Counted from the stretch's first letter, positions 19,722 to 28,497 are shown. The stretch: 45,617 nucleotides of DNA from Candidatus Kuenenia stuttgartensis (GCA_945877135.1 CAMCQY010000012.1:1-45617); one strand, 5' to 3'. Notes: generated from the sequence alone by a model not told the origin. Made by a program: numbers and translations.

Positions 19722-20204
19722 CTAGACATCCACCCAGGACTTGCAGCCGCCAAACGACTCCCGCCACGGCACGACGAGCGGCTCCCCGAGGGCGGAGACC
19801 TCCACTGTGAGTACGTGGAGTTCGTCCCGCCAGCGGTGAAACCGCTCCGCCAAAACGTGATCGGCCCAGACGTGTTGCCCGCGGAATCGGTCCAGTTCCT
19901 CCAGCGATTCGATCCGAATGGCGTCGGCGACGCGGGCCCGGTGCCGAAACACCACCGTGTTCTGCGGCGGCTGATCGGCATCGATGTCGATGAGCAGGTC
20001 GCGGGCCTCCGGCACGAGGCTCTCAGCCGACTGATGGAGGAAGGTCGGCATCAGCAGAAACTCACGATGAGCCAGCTCGAACCGGCCACCCGGCTCGATG
20101 ATCCCGCCCTTGCGGAGGATCACCTGCTGCCGCCCCTGCGCGAGCGCCCGGCAGATCACCGCCCACTCCTTGAAAGCGGATTGATTGAGGCCCGGGCTGT
20201 TCAA
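19722..20204 (-). CDS. DUF1802 family protein
   Basis: 160 residues from a TTG at 20204 that has GAAAGGA 7 nt upstream; a GTG at 20228 in the same frame has no such site. The block AFKEWAVICRALAQGRQQVILRKGGIIEPGGRFELAHREFLLMPT is the DUF1802 signature (split here into known sub-motifs KEWAVIC, LRKGGI, HREFLLMPTFLHQ). A middle part rich in hydrophobic strands follows, then RFRGQHVWADHVLAERFHRW and a C-terminal GCKSWVDV. The family is found in planctomycetes and cyanobacteria and has no known function. The protein is soluble. The repeat hairpin at 20255-20323 lies directly upstream. Confidence 0.85.
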   Translation of the reverse strand: MNSPGLNQSAFKEWAVICRALAQGRQQVILRKGGIIEPGGRFELAHREFLLMPTFLHQSAESLVPEARDLLIDIDADQPPQNTVVFRHRARVADAIRIESLEELDRFRGQHVWADHVLAERFHRWRDELHVLTVEVSALGEPLVVPWRESFGGCKSWVDV

Positions 20205-20254
20205 GGGTGGATCCTTTCGATGGGGCACAGTGTCTGCGAGTTGTCATCCGCATG

Positions 20255-20323
20255 TCCCTTGCTTGCGCTGCGGGCTTGGATGAAACCCTGCCCGCATCCA
20301 AGCCCGAAGCGCAAGCGAGAGGA
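20255..20323. repeat. Head-to-head pair of GGGCTTGGATG repeats (large hairpin)
   Basis: A forward copy (20255-20282) and an inverted copy (20295-20323, CATCCAAGCCCGAAGCGCAAGCGAGA) face each other across 12 bp. The arms pair over about 27 bp with few mismatches (GCTGCGGG against CCCGAAGC). This makes the longest inverted repeat in the window. It lies between two genes that both run on the minus strand, after the stop of the exported CxxC protein and before the DUF1802 start. Confidence 0.88.
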
Positions 20324-20343
20324 ATCCGTGTGCATGCTGGCTG

Positions 20344-20892
20344 CTACTTTGCCGGTGGCCGGACGAACATTCCTTCGGCCGTCAGTTGGATCACCGGGAT
20401 CGCGAGCTTTGGGTCGAAGACCCCCTGACCGCGGACCACCACGTCCGACCCCTTTTGGATGCCGAAGAGCTTCCGGGCATCGACCGGAATCACCTTGCCG
20501 TCGCCACCGACGAACTGCACGGCCGTCATCGGGGAGTTGGCCTGCCGCTTCTTGCAGAACGGACAGTTGTCATTGTCGTGGCCCGGCTTCTTTGCATGGT
20601 CGTCGGCCGGAATCTCGACGAGCACGAAAGACGCCTTGTTCTCCAGAAACGGCTCCATGCCCCGGGCGCCGACCCGACCGGCAATCACGATCGGCTGTGG
20701 GTCCTTCGTGAGCTTTTCCTTGGCTGCGGTCGGCGTCATCGCCCCCACCGGCTCCGCGGGCAGCACCAACTGACCGCGAACGGTTGCAGGGTCGATTTCG
20801 AGCGCCGCGGAGACGCAGGGCGCCAGCAGAGACATGGCTGCCACGCATCCCGAGATGATTCCGCCGATCCGACTGACTTGAGTCACCTGCAT
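20344..20892 (-). CDS. Exported hypothetical protein with a CxxC motif
   Basis: 182 residues from ATG 20892, which has GGAGG 6 nt upstream; an ATG two codons earlier sits right on that site. A signal peptide runs to about residue 29 (GIISGCVAAMSLLAPCVSA). The mature part has a helix-like start (AKEKLTKDPQPIVIAGRVGARGM), then FVLVEIPADDH, then a His/Asp-rich loop with HAKKPGHDNDNCPFCKKR, and closing strands (MTAVQFVGGDGKVI, GSDVVVRGQGVFDPKLAIPVIQLTAEGMFV). The strand pattern resembles an OB-fold nucleic-acid or ligand-binding barrel; the CPFC site could bind metal. I know no named family. It lies 70 bp after the His-rich lipoprotein gene on the same strand and probably shares its transcript. 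Confidence 0.72.
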   Translation of the reverse strand: MQVTQVSRIGGIISGCVAAMSLLAPCVSAALEIDPATVRGQLVLPAEPVGAMTPTAAKEKLTKDPQPIVIAGRVGARGMEPFLENKASFVLVEIPADDHAKKPGHDNDNCPFCKKRQANSPMTAVQFVGGDGKVIPVDARKLFGIQKGSDVVVRGQGVFDPKLAIPVIQLTAEGMFVRPPAK

Positions 20893-20962
20893 ACGCATCC
20901 TCCGCGATTGCTGCCTGATGATGATGATGATTCCGCACCCTCGCGTCTGCCTTCGGGGCGGC

Positions 20963-21556
20963 CTACTGTCCGCTGCCTGTGGTCAGACCCTTGAGCGTCT
21001 TAATAGCGGCCTCGAGCCGTTCTCCCAGAGCGTTGAGATCAAGCTTCTTGAGATCGTCCTCGTCGCCATGGAAGGCCGCGTCGAGCTTGTCGAAGCAGTC
21101 AAAGACCTCCTCCGTCGCCTTCTTGCCAGCTTCCTGCGCCTCGGTCTTTTCCTTGGCGAGCAGGCCCTCGAAATCCTCGAGGAGGTGGCCGACCGCGTGC
21201 ACCTTGTCGTCGGCCTTGTCGCGATCTCCTGCCTTCAGCGACTCCTTCACTTGGCCCCACATGGCTTCAAGCTCCAGCACGCCAGCCGCCAGCGTTTTCG
21301 GATGGGCGTGGTCGTGATCGTCATGGTTGGCATGATCCTCACCGGTCTTCTTGCCGTGGTCGTGGCTGTCCTCTTTGCCGTGGTCGTGTCCGTGGTCCGC
21401 ATGCGCTGCAGCCACCGGCTTGGCCGGGGCGACAGGGGGCGTGGCCGGGCTGCAACCCACGATGCCAGCCAAAGGGCTGACGAACCAGCCGAGGATGCCG
21501 ACAGAGCCGGCCAGGCCTCGGAGATGAATCCGATCACGAAATGTCGTCGCACGCAT
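20963..21556 (-). CDS. His/Asp-rich lipoprotein, probable metal-binding
   Basis: 197 residues from ATG 21556, which has CAGGAG about 8 nt upstream. The N-terminal hydrophobic helix ends at a lipobox (GIVGC), so the mature protein is lipid-anchored at the cysteine. A Pro/Ala linker leads to a dense His/Asp tract (HADHGHDHGKEDSHDHGKK, then HANHDDHDHAHPK) resembling the metal-gathering loops of zinc-transport proteins. The C-terminal two thirds is a charged helical domain (VLELEAMWGQVKESLKAG, HAVGHLLEDFEGLLAKEKTEA, LGERLEAAIKTLKGL). Surface zinc or nickel storage is inferred from composition only. It is followed by the CxxC protein, which also has a His/Asp-rich loop. Confidence 0.78.
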   Translation of the reverse strand: MRATTFRDRIHLRGLAGSVGILGWFVSPLAGIVGCSPATPPVAPAKPVAAAHADHGHDHGKEDSHDHGKKTGEDHANHDDHDHAHPKTLAAGVLELEAMWGQVKESLKAGDRDKADDKVHAVGHLLEDFEGLLAKEKTEAQEAGKKATEEVFDCFDKLDAAFHGDEDDLKKLDLNALGERLEAAIKTLKGLTTGSGQ

Positions 21557-21607
21557 CACGCGTCTCCTGGCAAAGCGTTTTTGGGTAGGAAGAAAATGTC
21601 CCCTCCA

Positions 21608-23842
21608 TCATACCGCTCGTGTCGTCTGCACGGTAAGTCGTTTCATGTCTGGGTCGGGGCCAGGCTCGGCCACGTAGCAGACCAGCGACCGCTCCAGCAG
21701 TTCCAAAGGCTCCGCGGTGTCAGCGAGCGGACCGCTTCCGAGGGGAACAATATCATCCGGAGCCGACCGCCTCGTATCGACGAACAGTCGCCATGGCAGC
21801 GATGAAATTGCGGTTGGTCTGGGAAAGTGAAACCGGCGGGGCAGAGAGCCGGCGTGCGTGAAGATCAGCACGTGTCGCGGCCTGCCCTCGACCCCGCCTG
21901 CCGCGACATCGTCTTCCTGGAGCAGCTTCGCGCGGGTAGGTGCGCCGAAGAAACAGACAAGGCTCGCGTCGGCGGCATACCAGTCAACGTGCGTGCCCTC
22001 CGGCGAGAACCACTCCACGTCGGGCAGTCCGCCCGCCTCCGTCGCGCCTCCCTCCAGAAAAAGCCGGCGGCGGAGTGTGGGATTGTCGAGCCGAAACCGC
22101 ACCAACTCCCGCACATACCGCACGAGGTCGGGGTGCGAATCGACGAGGCCCCAGTCGAACCACGAGGTCGCGTTGTCTTGGCAATACGCGTTGTTGTTGC
22201 CTTGCTGGGTACGGCGGCACTCGTCACCGGCGAGCACCATCGGCACGCCCTGGCTCAACAGCAGCGTGGCGAGCATGTTCCGAATCTGCCTCGCGCGGAG
22301 AGTGTCGATGTCGGCCCGTTTGGTCGGCCCCTCGACCCCATAGTTGTCGGAAAAGCTGTTGTTGTCGCCGTCGCGGTTGCCCTCGCCATTGGCCTCGTTG
22401 TGCTTGTCGCGGTAGGTGACGAGGTCGTTGAGCGTGTAGCCGTCGTGCGATGTGACGAAGTTGATGCTGTGGTAGGGCTGACGGCCGTCGTCGCCATAGA
22501 GGTCGCTCGAGCCGGCCAGTCGCGTGGCGAGGTGGCCGGTCTGTGCGTAGTCGCCCCGCCAGTAGCGGCGGACGTCGTCGCGATAGCGGCCGTTCCATTC
22601 GGCCCACCGCAGGCTCGCGAACGAGCCCACCTGGTAAGCCCCGGCCGCATCCCAGGCCTCGGCGATGATCTTCGTGTCGGCGAGCATCGGGTCTTCCGTG
22701 ATCAGCTCGACGATGGGCGGATTCGGCAGGATGTCGCCGTTGCGGTCGCGGCTGAGCACGCTCGCCAGGTCGAAGCGGAAGCCGTCGATATGGTAGTTGT
22801 GCACCCAGTGCCGCAGGCAGAGGAAGATCAGCTCGCGGACGATCGGGTGATTGCCGTTGATCGTGTTGCCGCAGCCGGTGTAGTTGCGATAATAGCCGGC
22901 GTCGCCGAGCATGTAATAGACGCGGTTCTCCAGCCCCTTGAACGAGAGCGTGGGCCCGAGGTGGTTACCCTCGGCCGTGTGGTTGAAGACGACGTCGAGG
23001 ATCACCTCGATGCCCGCAGCATGGAGGGCCCGCACCATCTCCTTGAATTCGCGGACCTGGCAGCCCGGCTCCTTCCCCGCCGCGTACGCGCGGTGGGGGG
23101 CGAAGAAGGCCATCGGGTCGTAGCCCCAGTAATTGAACTGCTCGGGCCTGGTTCCGTTGGGAAGCTCGGTGGGAAACTCGTGCACCGGCATGAGTTCCAC
23201 GGCGGTCACGCCAAGCGACTTGAGGTACGGAATCTTTTCGATCACGCCCAGATAGGTGCCCGGGTGGCTGACGCCGCTGGTCGGGCTGGCCGTGAAGCCA
23301 CGAACGTGCATTTCGTAAATCACGGTGTCGGCCAGTCCACGCCGCAGGTGCCGGTCCCCCTGCCAGTCGAAAGAGTCGTCGATCACCACACTCTTCGGCG
23401 GCCGGATGATGCCGTCAGTCCCGGGTAGAAAGTGGCCGGCAAGTGCCCGCGAGTAGGGATCGATGAGGCGGGCATGGCCGTCGAACCGGTGGCCCCGTTC
23501 GGGGTCGAACGGCCCGTCGGCCTGAAAATGGTAGAGCTGGCCCTGGCCGATTCCCGGCACGAAGATGCTCCAGATGTCCCCCCAACGGTCCTTGTTGGGA
23601 TCCAGCGCGATCACCTCGGACGGCTCGGGATCATCAACCGCGTCGTAGAGCAGCACCCGCATCGCAGTCGCCGAGCGGCTGTAGACAACAAACTGAACAC
23701 CCTGTTCCTGCCGTCCGGACCGGTCGCGGAGCAACGCGCCGTAGGGCAAGGGGTGGCTGAACTGCAGCGGTGGCAGCGGTTGCTCAGCGTGTGAACGCTC
23801 GACCACGGCCTTGGGCTTCCTGGAAAACATGGACGGAAGCAT
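21608..23842 (-). CDS. glgX: Glycogen debranching enzyme (isoamylase-type, GH13)
   Basis: 744 residues from ATG 23842 (23830 is the alternative). The frame stays open up to 24988, but that part is antisense to purM. An N-terminal carbohydrate-binding module (PLPYGALLRD, VQFVVYSRSATAMRVLLYD, GIGQGQLYHFQADGP) precedes the GH13 barrel. Catalytic residues are visible: Asp358 in GFRFDLAS (nucleophile), Glu395 in IIAEAWDA (acid/base) and Asp467 in TSHDGYTL. DVVFNHTAEG, NYWGYDPMAFFAPH and VPMVLAGDECRRTQQGNNNAY are typical of GlgX/TreX. The enzyme removes alpha-1,6 branches during glycogen breakdown. No other glycogen gene is in the window. The gene is divergent from purM with an 81-bp spacer. Confidence 0.95.
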   Translation of the reverse strand: MLPSMFSRKPKAVVERSHAEQPLPPLQFSHPLPYGALLRDRSGRQEQGVQFVVYSRSATAMRVLLYDAVDDPEPSEVIALDPNKDRWGDIWSIFVPGIGQGQLYHFQADGPFDPERGHRFDGHARLIDPYSRALAGHFLPGTDGIIRPPKSVVIDDSFDWQGDRHLRRGLADTVIYEMHVRGFTASPTSGVSHPGTYLGVIEKIPYLKSLGVTAVELMPVHEFPTELPNGTRPEQFNYWGYDPMAFFAPHRAYAAGKEPGCQVREFKEMVRALHAAGIEVILDVVFNHTAEGNHLGPTLSFKGLENRVYYMLGDAGYYRNYTGCGNTINGNHPIVRELIFLCLRHWVHNYHIDGFRFDLASVLSRDRNGDILPNPPIVELITEDPMLADTKIIAEAWDAAGAYQVGSFASLRWAEWNGRYRDDVRRYWRGDYAQTGHLATRLAGSSDLYGDDGRQPYHSINFVTSHDGYTLNDLVTYRDKHNEANGEGNRDGDNNSFSDNYGVEGPTKRADIDTLRARQIRNMLATLLLSQGVPMVLAGDECRRTQQGNNNAYCQDNATSWFDWGLVDSHPDLVRYVRELVRFRLDNPTLRRRLFLEGGATEAGGLPDVEWFSPEGTHVDWYAADASLVCFFGAPTRAKLLQEDDVAAGGVEGRPRHVLIFTHAGSLPRRFHFPRPTAISSLPWRLFVDTRRSAPDDIVPLGSGPLADTAEPLELLERSLVCYVAEPGPDPDMKRLTVQTTRAV

Positions 23843-23923
23843 ACCAGCGCGGGCCGCCCGGAAGGCATCCCAGGGCCGATCACCGCGAGACCGCGGGGCG
23901 GGCTTGCGGGATACCGTATCGCA

Positions 23924-25009
23924 GTGAAGATACGTAACGTGAGCGGAGCCACCTATTCCAGCGCCGGCGTCAACCTCGAACTCTACCGCGAAGGTATGGC
24001 CCGCCTTCCTGCGCACATGCGGCGGACGCAGTGCCCTCGGGTGATGAGTCGGGAGGGGGGCTTCGCCGCCCTCTTTGCCCTCGACCTGCCCGGGCTGTTC
24101 GCTCGTGGCTACGTCGATCCGCTGCTCGTCTCGTGCACCGACGGCGTGGGCACGAAGCTGAAGGTTGCGGTGAATGCAGGCATTCACCACACCGTCGGCA
24201 TCGATCTGGTGGCGATGAGCGTCAACGACGCCCTCTGCACCGGCGCCGAGCCGCTCTTCTTCCTCGACTACGTCGCCATGTCGCACGACGACCCCGCGCT
24301 TCTGGAGCAGATCGTGCGGGGCATCGCCGATGCCTGCGTCGAGAGTGACTGTGCGCTCGTGGGTGGCGAGACGGCGATCCTTCCCGACATGTACCACGGC
24401 GGCGACTACGACCTCGCTGGATTCTGCGTGGGCGTGGTGGAACGATCCCGTGTCGTCGATGGCCGTCAGATTCAGCCGGGCGACCTCGCCATCGGCATCG
24501 CCTCGAGCGGCTTTCATTCCAACGGCTACAGTCTCGTGCGGAAGGCCGTGTTCGAGATGGGTGGGTTGAAGGGGGATGATCGTGTCGCTTCGCTGGGCGA
24601 CAAGACGGTCAATGACCTGCTGCTCCAACCGACGCGACTCTATGCACGGCCCGTGAAGGCGGTGCTCCGTCACTATCGCGTGAAGCAGGTCGTGCACGGC
24701 ATCGCCCACATCACCGGCGGCGGGCTCGTCGAGAATCTGGCCCGGATCGTGCCCGATCAGGTGCAGATCCAACTCGAGCGGGGCTCGTGGCAGGTGCCGG
24801 GCGTGTTTCCGTGGGTGCAGTCGCTCGGGCGGATCGACGCGGCCGAGATGGAACGCGTCTTCAACATGGGCGTGGGAATGGTGCTCGTCGTGTCGCCGCA
24901 CTTCGCCGACAGCGTCCAGCGGCAACTGGCCGACCTCGGCTACGACAACTGGAAGATCGGCGCGGTCACCGCCGCCACGGCCGACCAAGACCGCGTGGTC
25001 CTGCGGTAG
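23924..25009 (+). CDS. purM: Phosphoribosylformylglycinamidine cyclo-ligase
   Basis: 361 residues from a GTG at 23924 (no strong ribosome site). YSSAGVNLELYREGM is followed by LVSCTDGVGTKLKVA, the AIR-synthase ATP site, then GIDLVAMSVNDALCTGAEPLFFLDY, DCALVGGETAILPDMY, DLAIGIASSGFHSNGYSLVRK, VHGIAHITGGGLVENLARI and FNMGVGMVLVV. All are PurM hallmarks. The enzyme closes the imidazole ring: it converts FGAM to AIR with ATP, the fifth step of purine synthesis. The protein is complete. No other pur gene is adjacent. A hairpin separates it from the convergent dsbD gene. Confidence 0.96.
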   Translation: MKIRNVSGATYSSAGVNLELYREGMARLPAHMRRTQCPRVMSREGGFAALFALDLPGLFARGYVDPLLVSCTDGVGTKLKVAVNAGIHHTVGIDLVAMSVNDALCTGAEPLFFLDYVAMSHDDPALLEQIVRGIADACVESDCALVGGETAILPDMYHGGDYDLAGFCVGVVERSRVVDGRQIQPGDLAIGIASSGFHSNGYSLVRKAVFEMGGLKGDDRVASLGDKTVNDLLLQPTRLYARPVKAVLRHYRVKQVVHGIAHITGGGLVENLARIVPDQVQIQLERGSWQVPGVFPWVQSLGRIDAAEMERVFNMGVGMVLVVSPHFADSVQRQLADLGYDNWKIGAVTAATADQDRVVLR

Positions 25010-25011
25010 CC

Positions 25012-25044
25012 GGGCAGGGACCTCCTGCCAAAAGCTTCCTGCCC
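25012..25044. terminator. Terminator-like hairpin between purM and dsbD
   Basis: GGGCAGG (25012-25018) pairs with CCTGCCC (25038-25044); an alternative shorter stem uses GGCAGG and CCTGCC at 25024-25029. It begins 3 nt after the purM stop and ends 5 nt before the convergent dsbD stop codon, so it could serve both transcripts. No T-run. Confidence 0.4.
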
Positions 25045-25049
25045 AGAAA

Positions 25050-27092
25050 CTAATGCCCCGCAGCCGTCGGCGGTTTCAAGGCCGCGCGAATCTCAGCCGG
25101 CGCTGCCCGCGAGGGGCCCGCCTCACGGATGGCGGTGAGCACCTGCGTCTCGGTGATCAGATCCCGTAGCACGATCGGCTCAGGCGGCGGGTCACCTGAA
25201 CGGGCCGCAGGAAACACGGCGAGCACCGGGATCGACTTGCTCTGCAGACTCTCGAGCATCAGCTTGATTTCGGGCGAGCCGTCGGTCCAGTCGGCCAGCA
25301 GCGGCACCACGCGGTTCCGCTCGATCTCGTTTTTCACCTTCGACGTTTCGATCGCGGTGGCGAGGTTGTACTTGCAGGTCATGCACCAGTCAGCCGAGAA
25401 GTCAACCAGCACCGTCGCCCCCTTCTGCCGCAGGTCGGCGAGCCGCTCCCGCGAGAACGGCTCCCAGGGGATCACCGATGCAACCGGTCCCAGAAACATG
25501 AAGGCGAGACTGCCGACGGTGGCCACAATGCTGCCGGCCTGCAGCCAGCGGGCGAACCCTACGTCGCCCGCGCGGGCCTCCTGCCCGCGGCCGATCCACC
25601 AGCAGGCGGCCCAGATGCCGATGAGCAATGCGAAGGTCGGCACGAACCAGTCGCGGTCGAGGAAGGTGAACAGAAAGACGACCGTGCCGAGCATCACGAA
25701 GCCGAGCAGTTCTTTCAGTGTCTCCATCCAGGCGCCCGGCTTCGGCAGGAATTTGACGAGGCCGGGAAATAGCCCCACAAGCAGGTAGGGAAGGGACATG
25801 CCGGTGGCGATGGCGGCGAAGACGGCATAAGTCACGCCGGTCGGCTGCGTGAGCGTGAAGCCAAACACGGGCCCGAGGAACGGACCGCTGCAGGGCGTTG
25901 CCAGCACGGTGCTGAGCACGCCCTTGAGGAACGCCGCGAAGGGACCCTCCTGAGTCTGCATCGCGCCCGCCTTGGCGCCGATGAAGCCCGGAATCGGCAG
26001 CTCCCAGACGCCGAGGAAGGAGAGCGCGAAGGCAAACACGATCGACGCCATGGCGATGTTGAACCGCGACGACGTGAACTGCTCGCCCCAGGCGAGATTC
26101 GAGCCCGCCAGCCCGAGGTTCGCCGCCACGCTCGCCGTGGCCAGCAGGAAGAAGACGGCGTAGAGGCCGGCGCAATACCAGAGATTGAGCTGGAAGATCT
26201 CCTGCCGGGCCCGACCAGACTGCTGGGCAAACGACATGAGTTTGAGACCGAGCACCGGCAGCACACAGGGCATCAGGTTGAGAATCAATCCTCCCACGAG
26301 GCCCATCAGCAGTGCCGCTGGCAGTGACAGCGGCACGCTCCCACGGGCATCCAAGGCCTGCGAGCCGGAGGCCGCCATGACGGGGATGACCGGCATGACC
26401 GGGGTTGCGCTGGACTCGGTGGCTGTCCCACCCGCTGCGGCAGCGGCGGGCGCGCCGATGCCAGGACCGACGATTTCAGATGCAGCCTGGCCGTCATGTG
26501 GGCCCGAGGCGTTCGTCGCTGAAGCAGTGGCGGACGCCCCGGCTGCAACTGCCGTGAAGGGTATCGTTTCTGGCGGCGTGCAGGCGTTGTCGCGGCAGAG
26601 TTGCAGGCTCACGCTGCCACGGACCTTCTCGGCCTTGCCATCTGGGCTCACCGCCAGCGGCGCCCGCCATGTCACCGAGCCAGCGTGCTCCTCGACCACG
26701 AGACCGTTCCATCCAGGCACATCCTTGATGGTCCGCTTGTGGGGTGGGGCATCCGGCCGGAAAGGGCCGGCGAGTTTGAGGGGCGAATCGGCGGCCAGCG
26801 TGATTTTGGTGGGTTGCGGGCCTCCGGGCTTCTGCTCCAGCGAGTAGAGGTGCCAGCCGTCTTCCAGCGTGGCCGTCACTACGAGCATGCTTCCCTTCGC
26901 GCCAGCCTCGATGGCCGCGGTGACCTGAGCAGGGCTCCCCAAGGCTGCGGAAATCGACGCCAGCGGGTCGAAAGGGGTGGTCTCGCCAGCCGATGCCTGC
27001 GCAGCGAAGCCCATGGCGACTGGTAGCGCCAGCATTGCGGCGACCACGCGGCAGATTGTGGGCAGTCGGAAAATGCTACGCATACGATCCAT
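25050..27092 (-). CDS. dsbD: Thiol:disulfide interchange protein DsbD
   Basis: 680 residues; an ATG three codons in (27083) could be the start. A signal peptide (VVAAMLALPVAMGFAAQASA) leads to an N-terminal domain with GWHLYSLEQKPGGPQPTKI and LQLCRDNACTPP, as in DsbD-alpha/ScsB-like proteins. A low-complexity Ala/Gly/Pro linker follows (about residues 185-250). The membrane domain has NLMPCVLPVLGLKLMSF and STVLATPCSGPFLGPVFGF, the two intramembrane Cys sites, and about eight helices. The C-terminal thioredoxin domain holds DFSADWCMTCKYN with Cys570 and Cys573. The protein carries electrons from cytoplasmic thioredoxin to periplasmic partners, for example for cytochrome c maturation. It may serve the CxxC and haem-type exported proteins nearby, which is inference. 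Confidence 0.95.
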   Translation of the reverse strand: MDRMRSIFRLPTICRVVAAMLALPVAMGFAAQASAGETTPFDPLASISAALGSPAQVTAAIEAGAKGSMLVVTATLEDGWHLYSLEQKPGGPQPTKITLAADSPLKLAGPFRPDAPPHKRTIKDVPGWNGLVVEEHAGSVTWRAPLAVSPDGKAEKVRGSVSLQLCRDNACTPPETIPFTAVAAGASATASATNASGPHDGQAASEIVGPGIGAPAAAAAGGTATESSATPVMPVIPVMAASGSQALDARGSVPLSLPAALLMGLVGGLILNLMPCVLPVLGLKLMSFAQQSGRARQEIFQLNLWYCAGLYAVFFLLATASVAANLGLAGSNLAWGEQFTSSRFNIAMASIVFAFALSFLGVWELPIPGFIGAKAGAMQTQEGPFAAFLKGVLSTVLATPCSGPFLGPVFGFTLTQPTGVTYAVFAAIATGMSLPYLLVGLFPGLVKFLPKPGAWMETLKELLGFVMLGTVVFLFTFLDRDWFVPTFALLIGIWAACWWIGRGQEARAGDVGFARWLQAGSIVATVGSLAFMFLGPVASVIPWEPFSRERLADLRQKGATVLVDFSADWCMTCKYNLATAIETSKVKNEIERNRVVPLLADWTDGSPEIKLMLESLQSKSIPVLAVFPAARSGDPPPEPIVLRDLITETQVLTAIREAGPSRAAPAEIRAALKPPTAAGH

Positions 27093-27190
27093 CTGACGCC
27101 GACGGCTGCGGACGCCGCTCGCGGTGGCGAACTCGAACCCATCATCCCTGTTATCGGTCTCCCCAGTTTACCCGCTGCAATTTCTGACGG

Positions 27191-28276
27191 TCAATCCGCA
27201 TTTCCGGCTGCAGTCCATGCCGTGGCGATGGCTGCGGGCAGTTCCTGCAGCAGCCTGTCGATCCGGTCGAGCATTCTGCGGTCATTTGGAAACTCGCGAT
27301 AATCCTCCAGTGTCCAACGAAACCAGTTGTCGATTCCAAACACGACACCGGTGGCGTACAGCACGGGGACGAGCCTGGCTTCCACAGCCGACAACGGCCG
27401 CACCCGGTCATACGCTGCGATCGCCTCCGGCCACCGATCGACGAGCGACATCCGCTCGCGTCCGGCAGGTGCGGACCAACTGCCCACGAGGCGGCCAAGG
27501 TCGGTCGCAGGAGTGTCGATGCCGGCGGCGTGCAGGTCGATGATCGCCGTCACGGCGTCGGAGGTTTGCTCCGCGAACAACACATGGTCGTACCAGACAT
27601 CTCGGATGACTGGCTGGAGCACGCAGCTATCAAGTTGGATGCTGGCGACGCGAGCGAGGAAGGCGTTGCCGCCAGCGGCATTGAAGAGATCGATCGCGGT
27701 GGCCACGCGGGCGTCGAGGGCCGTCCATCGATCGGCAGGCATTCGATCGCGGGCGGCATGTGACCATGCATGGCAGCGGGCCTGCCAAGGACGCGCGAGG
27801 AGTTCCCGGGCCCTCTCAATCCGAAGGGCGAGTCCTGGCGAGAGGTCTTTTCTCGGCGGATGGGTCACGAGCCGAGCGGCAGCCAGATGCAACTGCGCCA
27901 GGGCCGTCGCTGCGGCGGCAGCCTGCGCCGGAGTGGGGCAGGGGACAGCCACGCCGGACATGAAACGAGACAGTTCCCAGAGCCGTCCCTCGGCATCAAT
28001 GACGATCGTGCCGCCGTCGAGCGCCACTATCAACTCGGCTAACGGCGTGCTGTTCTCGCCCCGGAGGTGCGTCACGAGCCCATGGACGAAGCGGGCATGC
28101 TCGACGGAAGCACCGGCATGAAAACTCTTGAGCACGAACCGTCCGGGCCGGTCGGACAGTTCCACCACGAACACGTGCGACCCACTGAAGCCCGGCGTCC
28201 CCAGTGGGGCAATGCTCACCGGCGCGGCGCCGCACCAGCGGCGGCAGAGGGCGGCGATCGATGCAGAGGGATGCAT
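27191..28276 (-). CDS. Aminoglycoside-phosphotransferase-like (APH) kinase family protein
   Basis: 361 residues from ATG 28276; the frame is open 29 codons upstream without good coding signs. The N-lobe has GFSGSHVFVVELSDRPGRFVLKSFH with an invariant-type Lys, then LWELSRFMSGVAVPCPTPAQ, the hinge-like segment of APH/choline-kinase folds. The catalytic loop is less clear: RDVWYDHVLFAEQ stands where HGDLHPGNVLF is expected, followed by AIIDLHAAGIDTPATDLGRLVGSW, which matches the usual IDFDxxxxGxxxxDLA metal loop. His-Gly-Asp is thus reduced to Arg-Asp-x-x-x-Asp-His. The substrate is unknown. It runs parallel with dsbD and is divergent from the zincin gene. Confidence 0.75.
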   Translation of the reverse strand: MHPSASIAALCRRWCGAAPVSIAPLGTPGFSGSHVFVVELSDRPGRFVLKSFHAGASVEHARFVHGLVTHLRGENSTPLAELIVALDGGTIVIDAEGRLWELSRFMSGVAVPCPTPAQAAAAATALAQLHLAAARLVTHPPRKDLSPGLALRIERARELLARPWQARCHAWSHAARDRMPADRWTALDARVATAIDLFNAAGGNAFLARVASIQLDSCVLQPVIRDVWYDHVLFAEQTSDAVTAIIDLHAAGIDTPATDLGRLVGSWSAPAGRERMSLVDRWPEAIAAYDRVRPLSAVEARLVPVLYATGVVFGIDNWFRWTLEDYREFPNDRRMLDRIDRLLQELPAAIATAWTAAGNAD

Positions 28277-28467
28277 GGGAAAGGCGAGCCGGGATCGGCG
28301 AAGGTGGAGGAGACGAGGAGGATGTCCGACTTGTTGTGCGTGCCATTCCGTCCCGGGTGGCAAGTCGGAAGCTCCGAGCGACGGAGGCTTTGCCGTCCCG
28401 GCGGTGCGATGGCGTTGATGCTAGCCCCCGCGGCGTTCGGCATCCAAACGAGCCGGCGAACCTGAAA

Positions 28468-28497
28468 TTGGTCGCCGGGGGAGGGCGATGCTACGCT
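28468..28497 (+). promoter_or_regulatory. Weak promoter candidate for the zincin gene
   Basis: TTGGTC (28468-28473), an 18-bp spacer and TACGCT (28492-28497), the latter preceded by TGC to form an extended -10. It lies 61 nt before the start at 28559. The rest of the 282-bp divergent spacer (28277-28558) shows no gene. Confidence 0.3.

Noticed and set aside
21827..23428. 533-codon plus-strand frame opposite glgX
   Set aside because: Antisense shadow of a GH13 barrel with all catalytic residues on the other strand.
23843..24988. Open frame extending the GlgX gene 382 codons upstream on the minus strand
   Set aside because: It is exactly antisense to purM, whose protein is complete and well conserved; the GlgX fold starts at about 23842.
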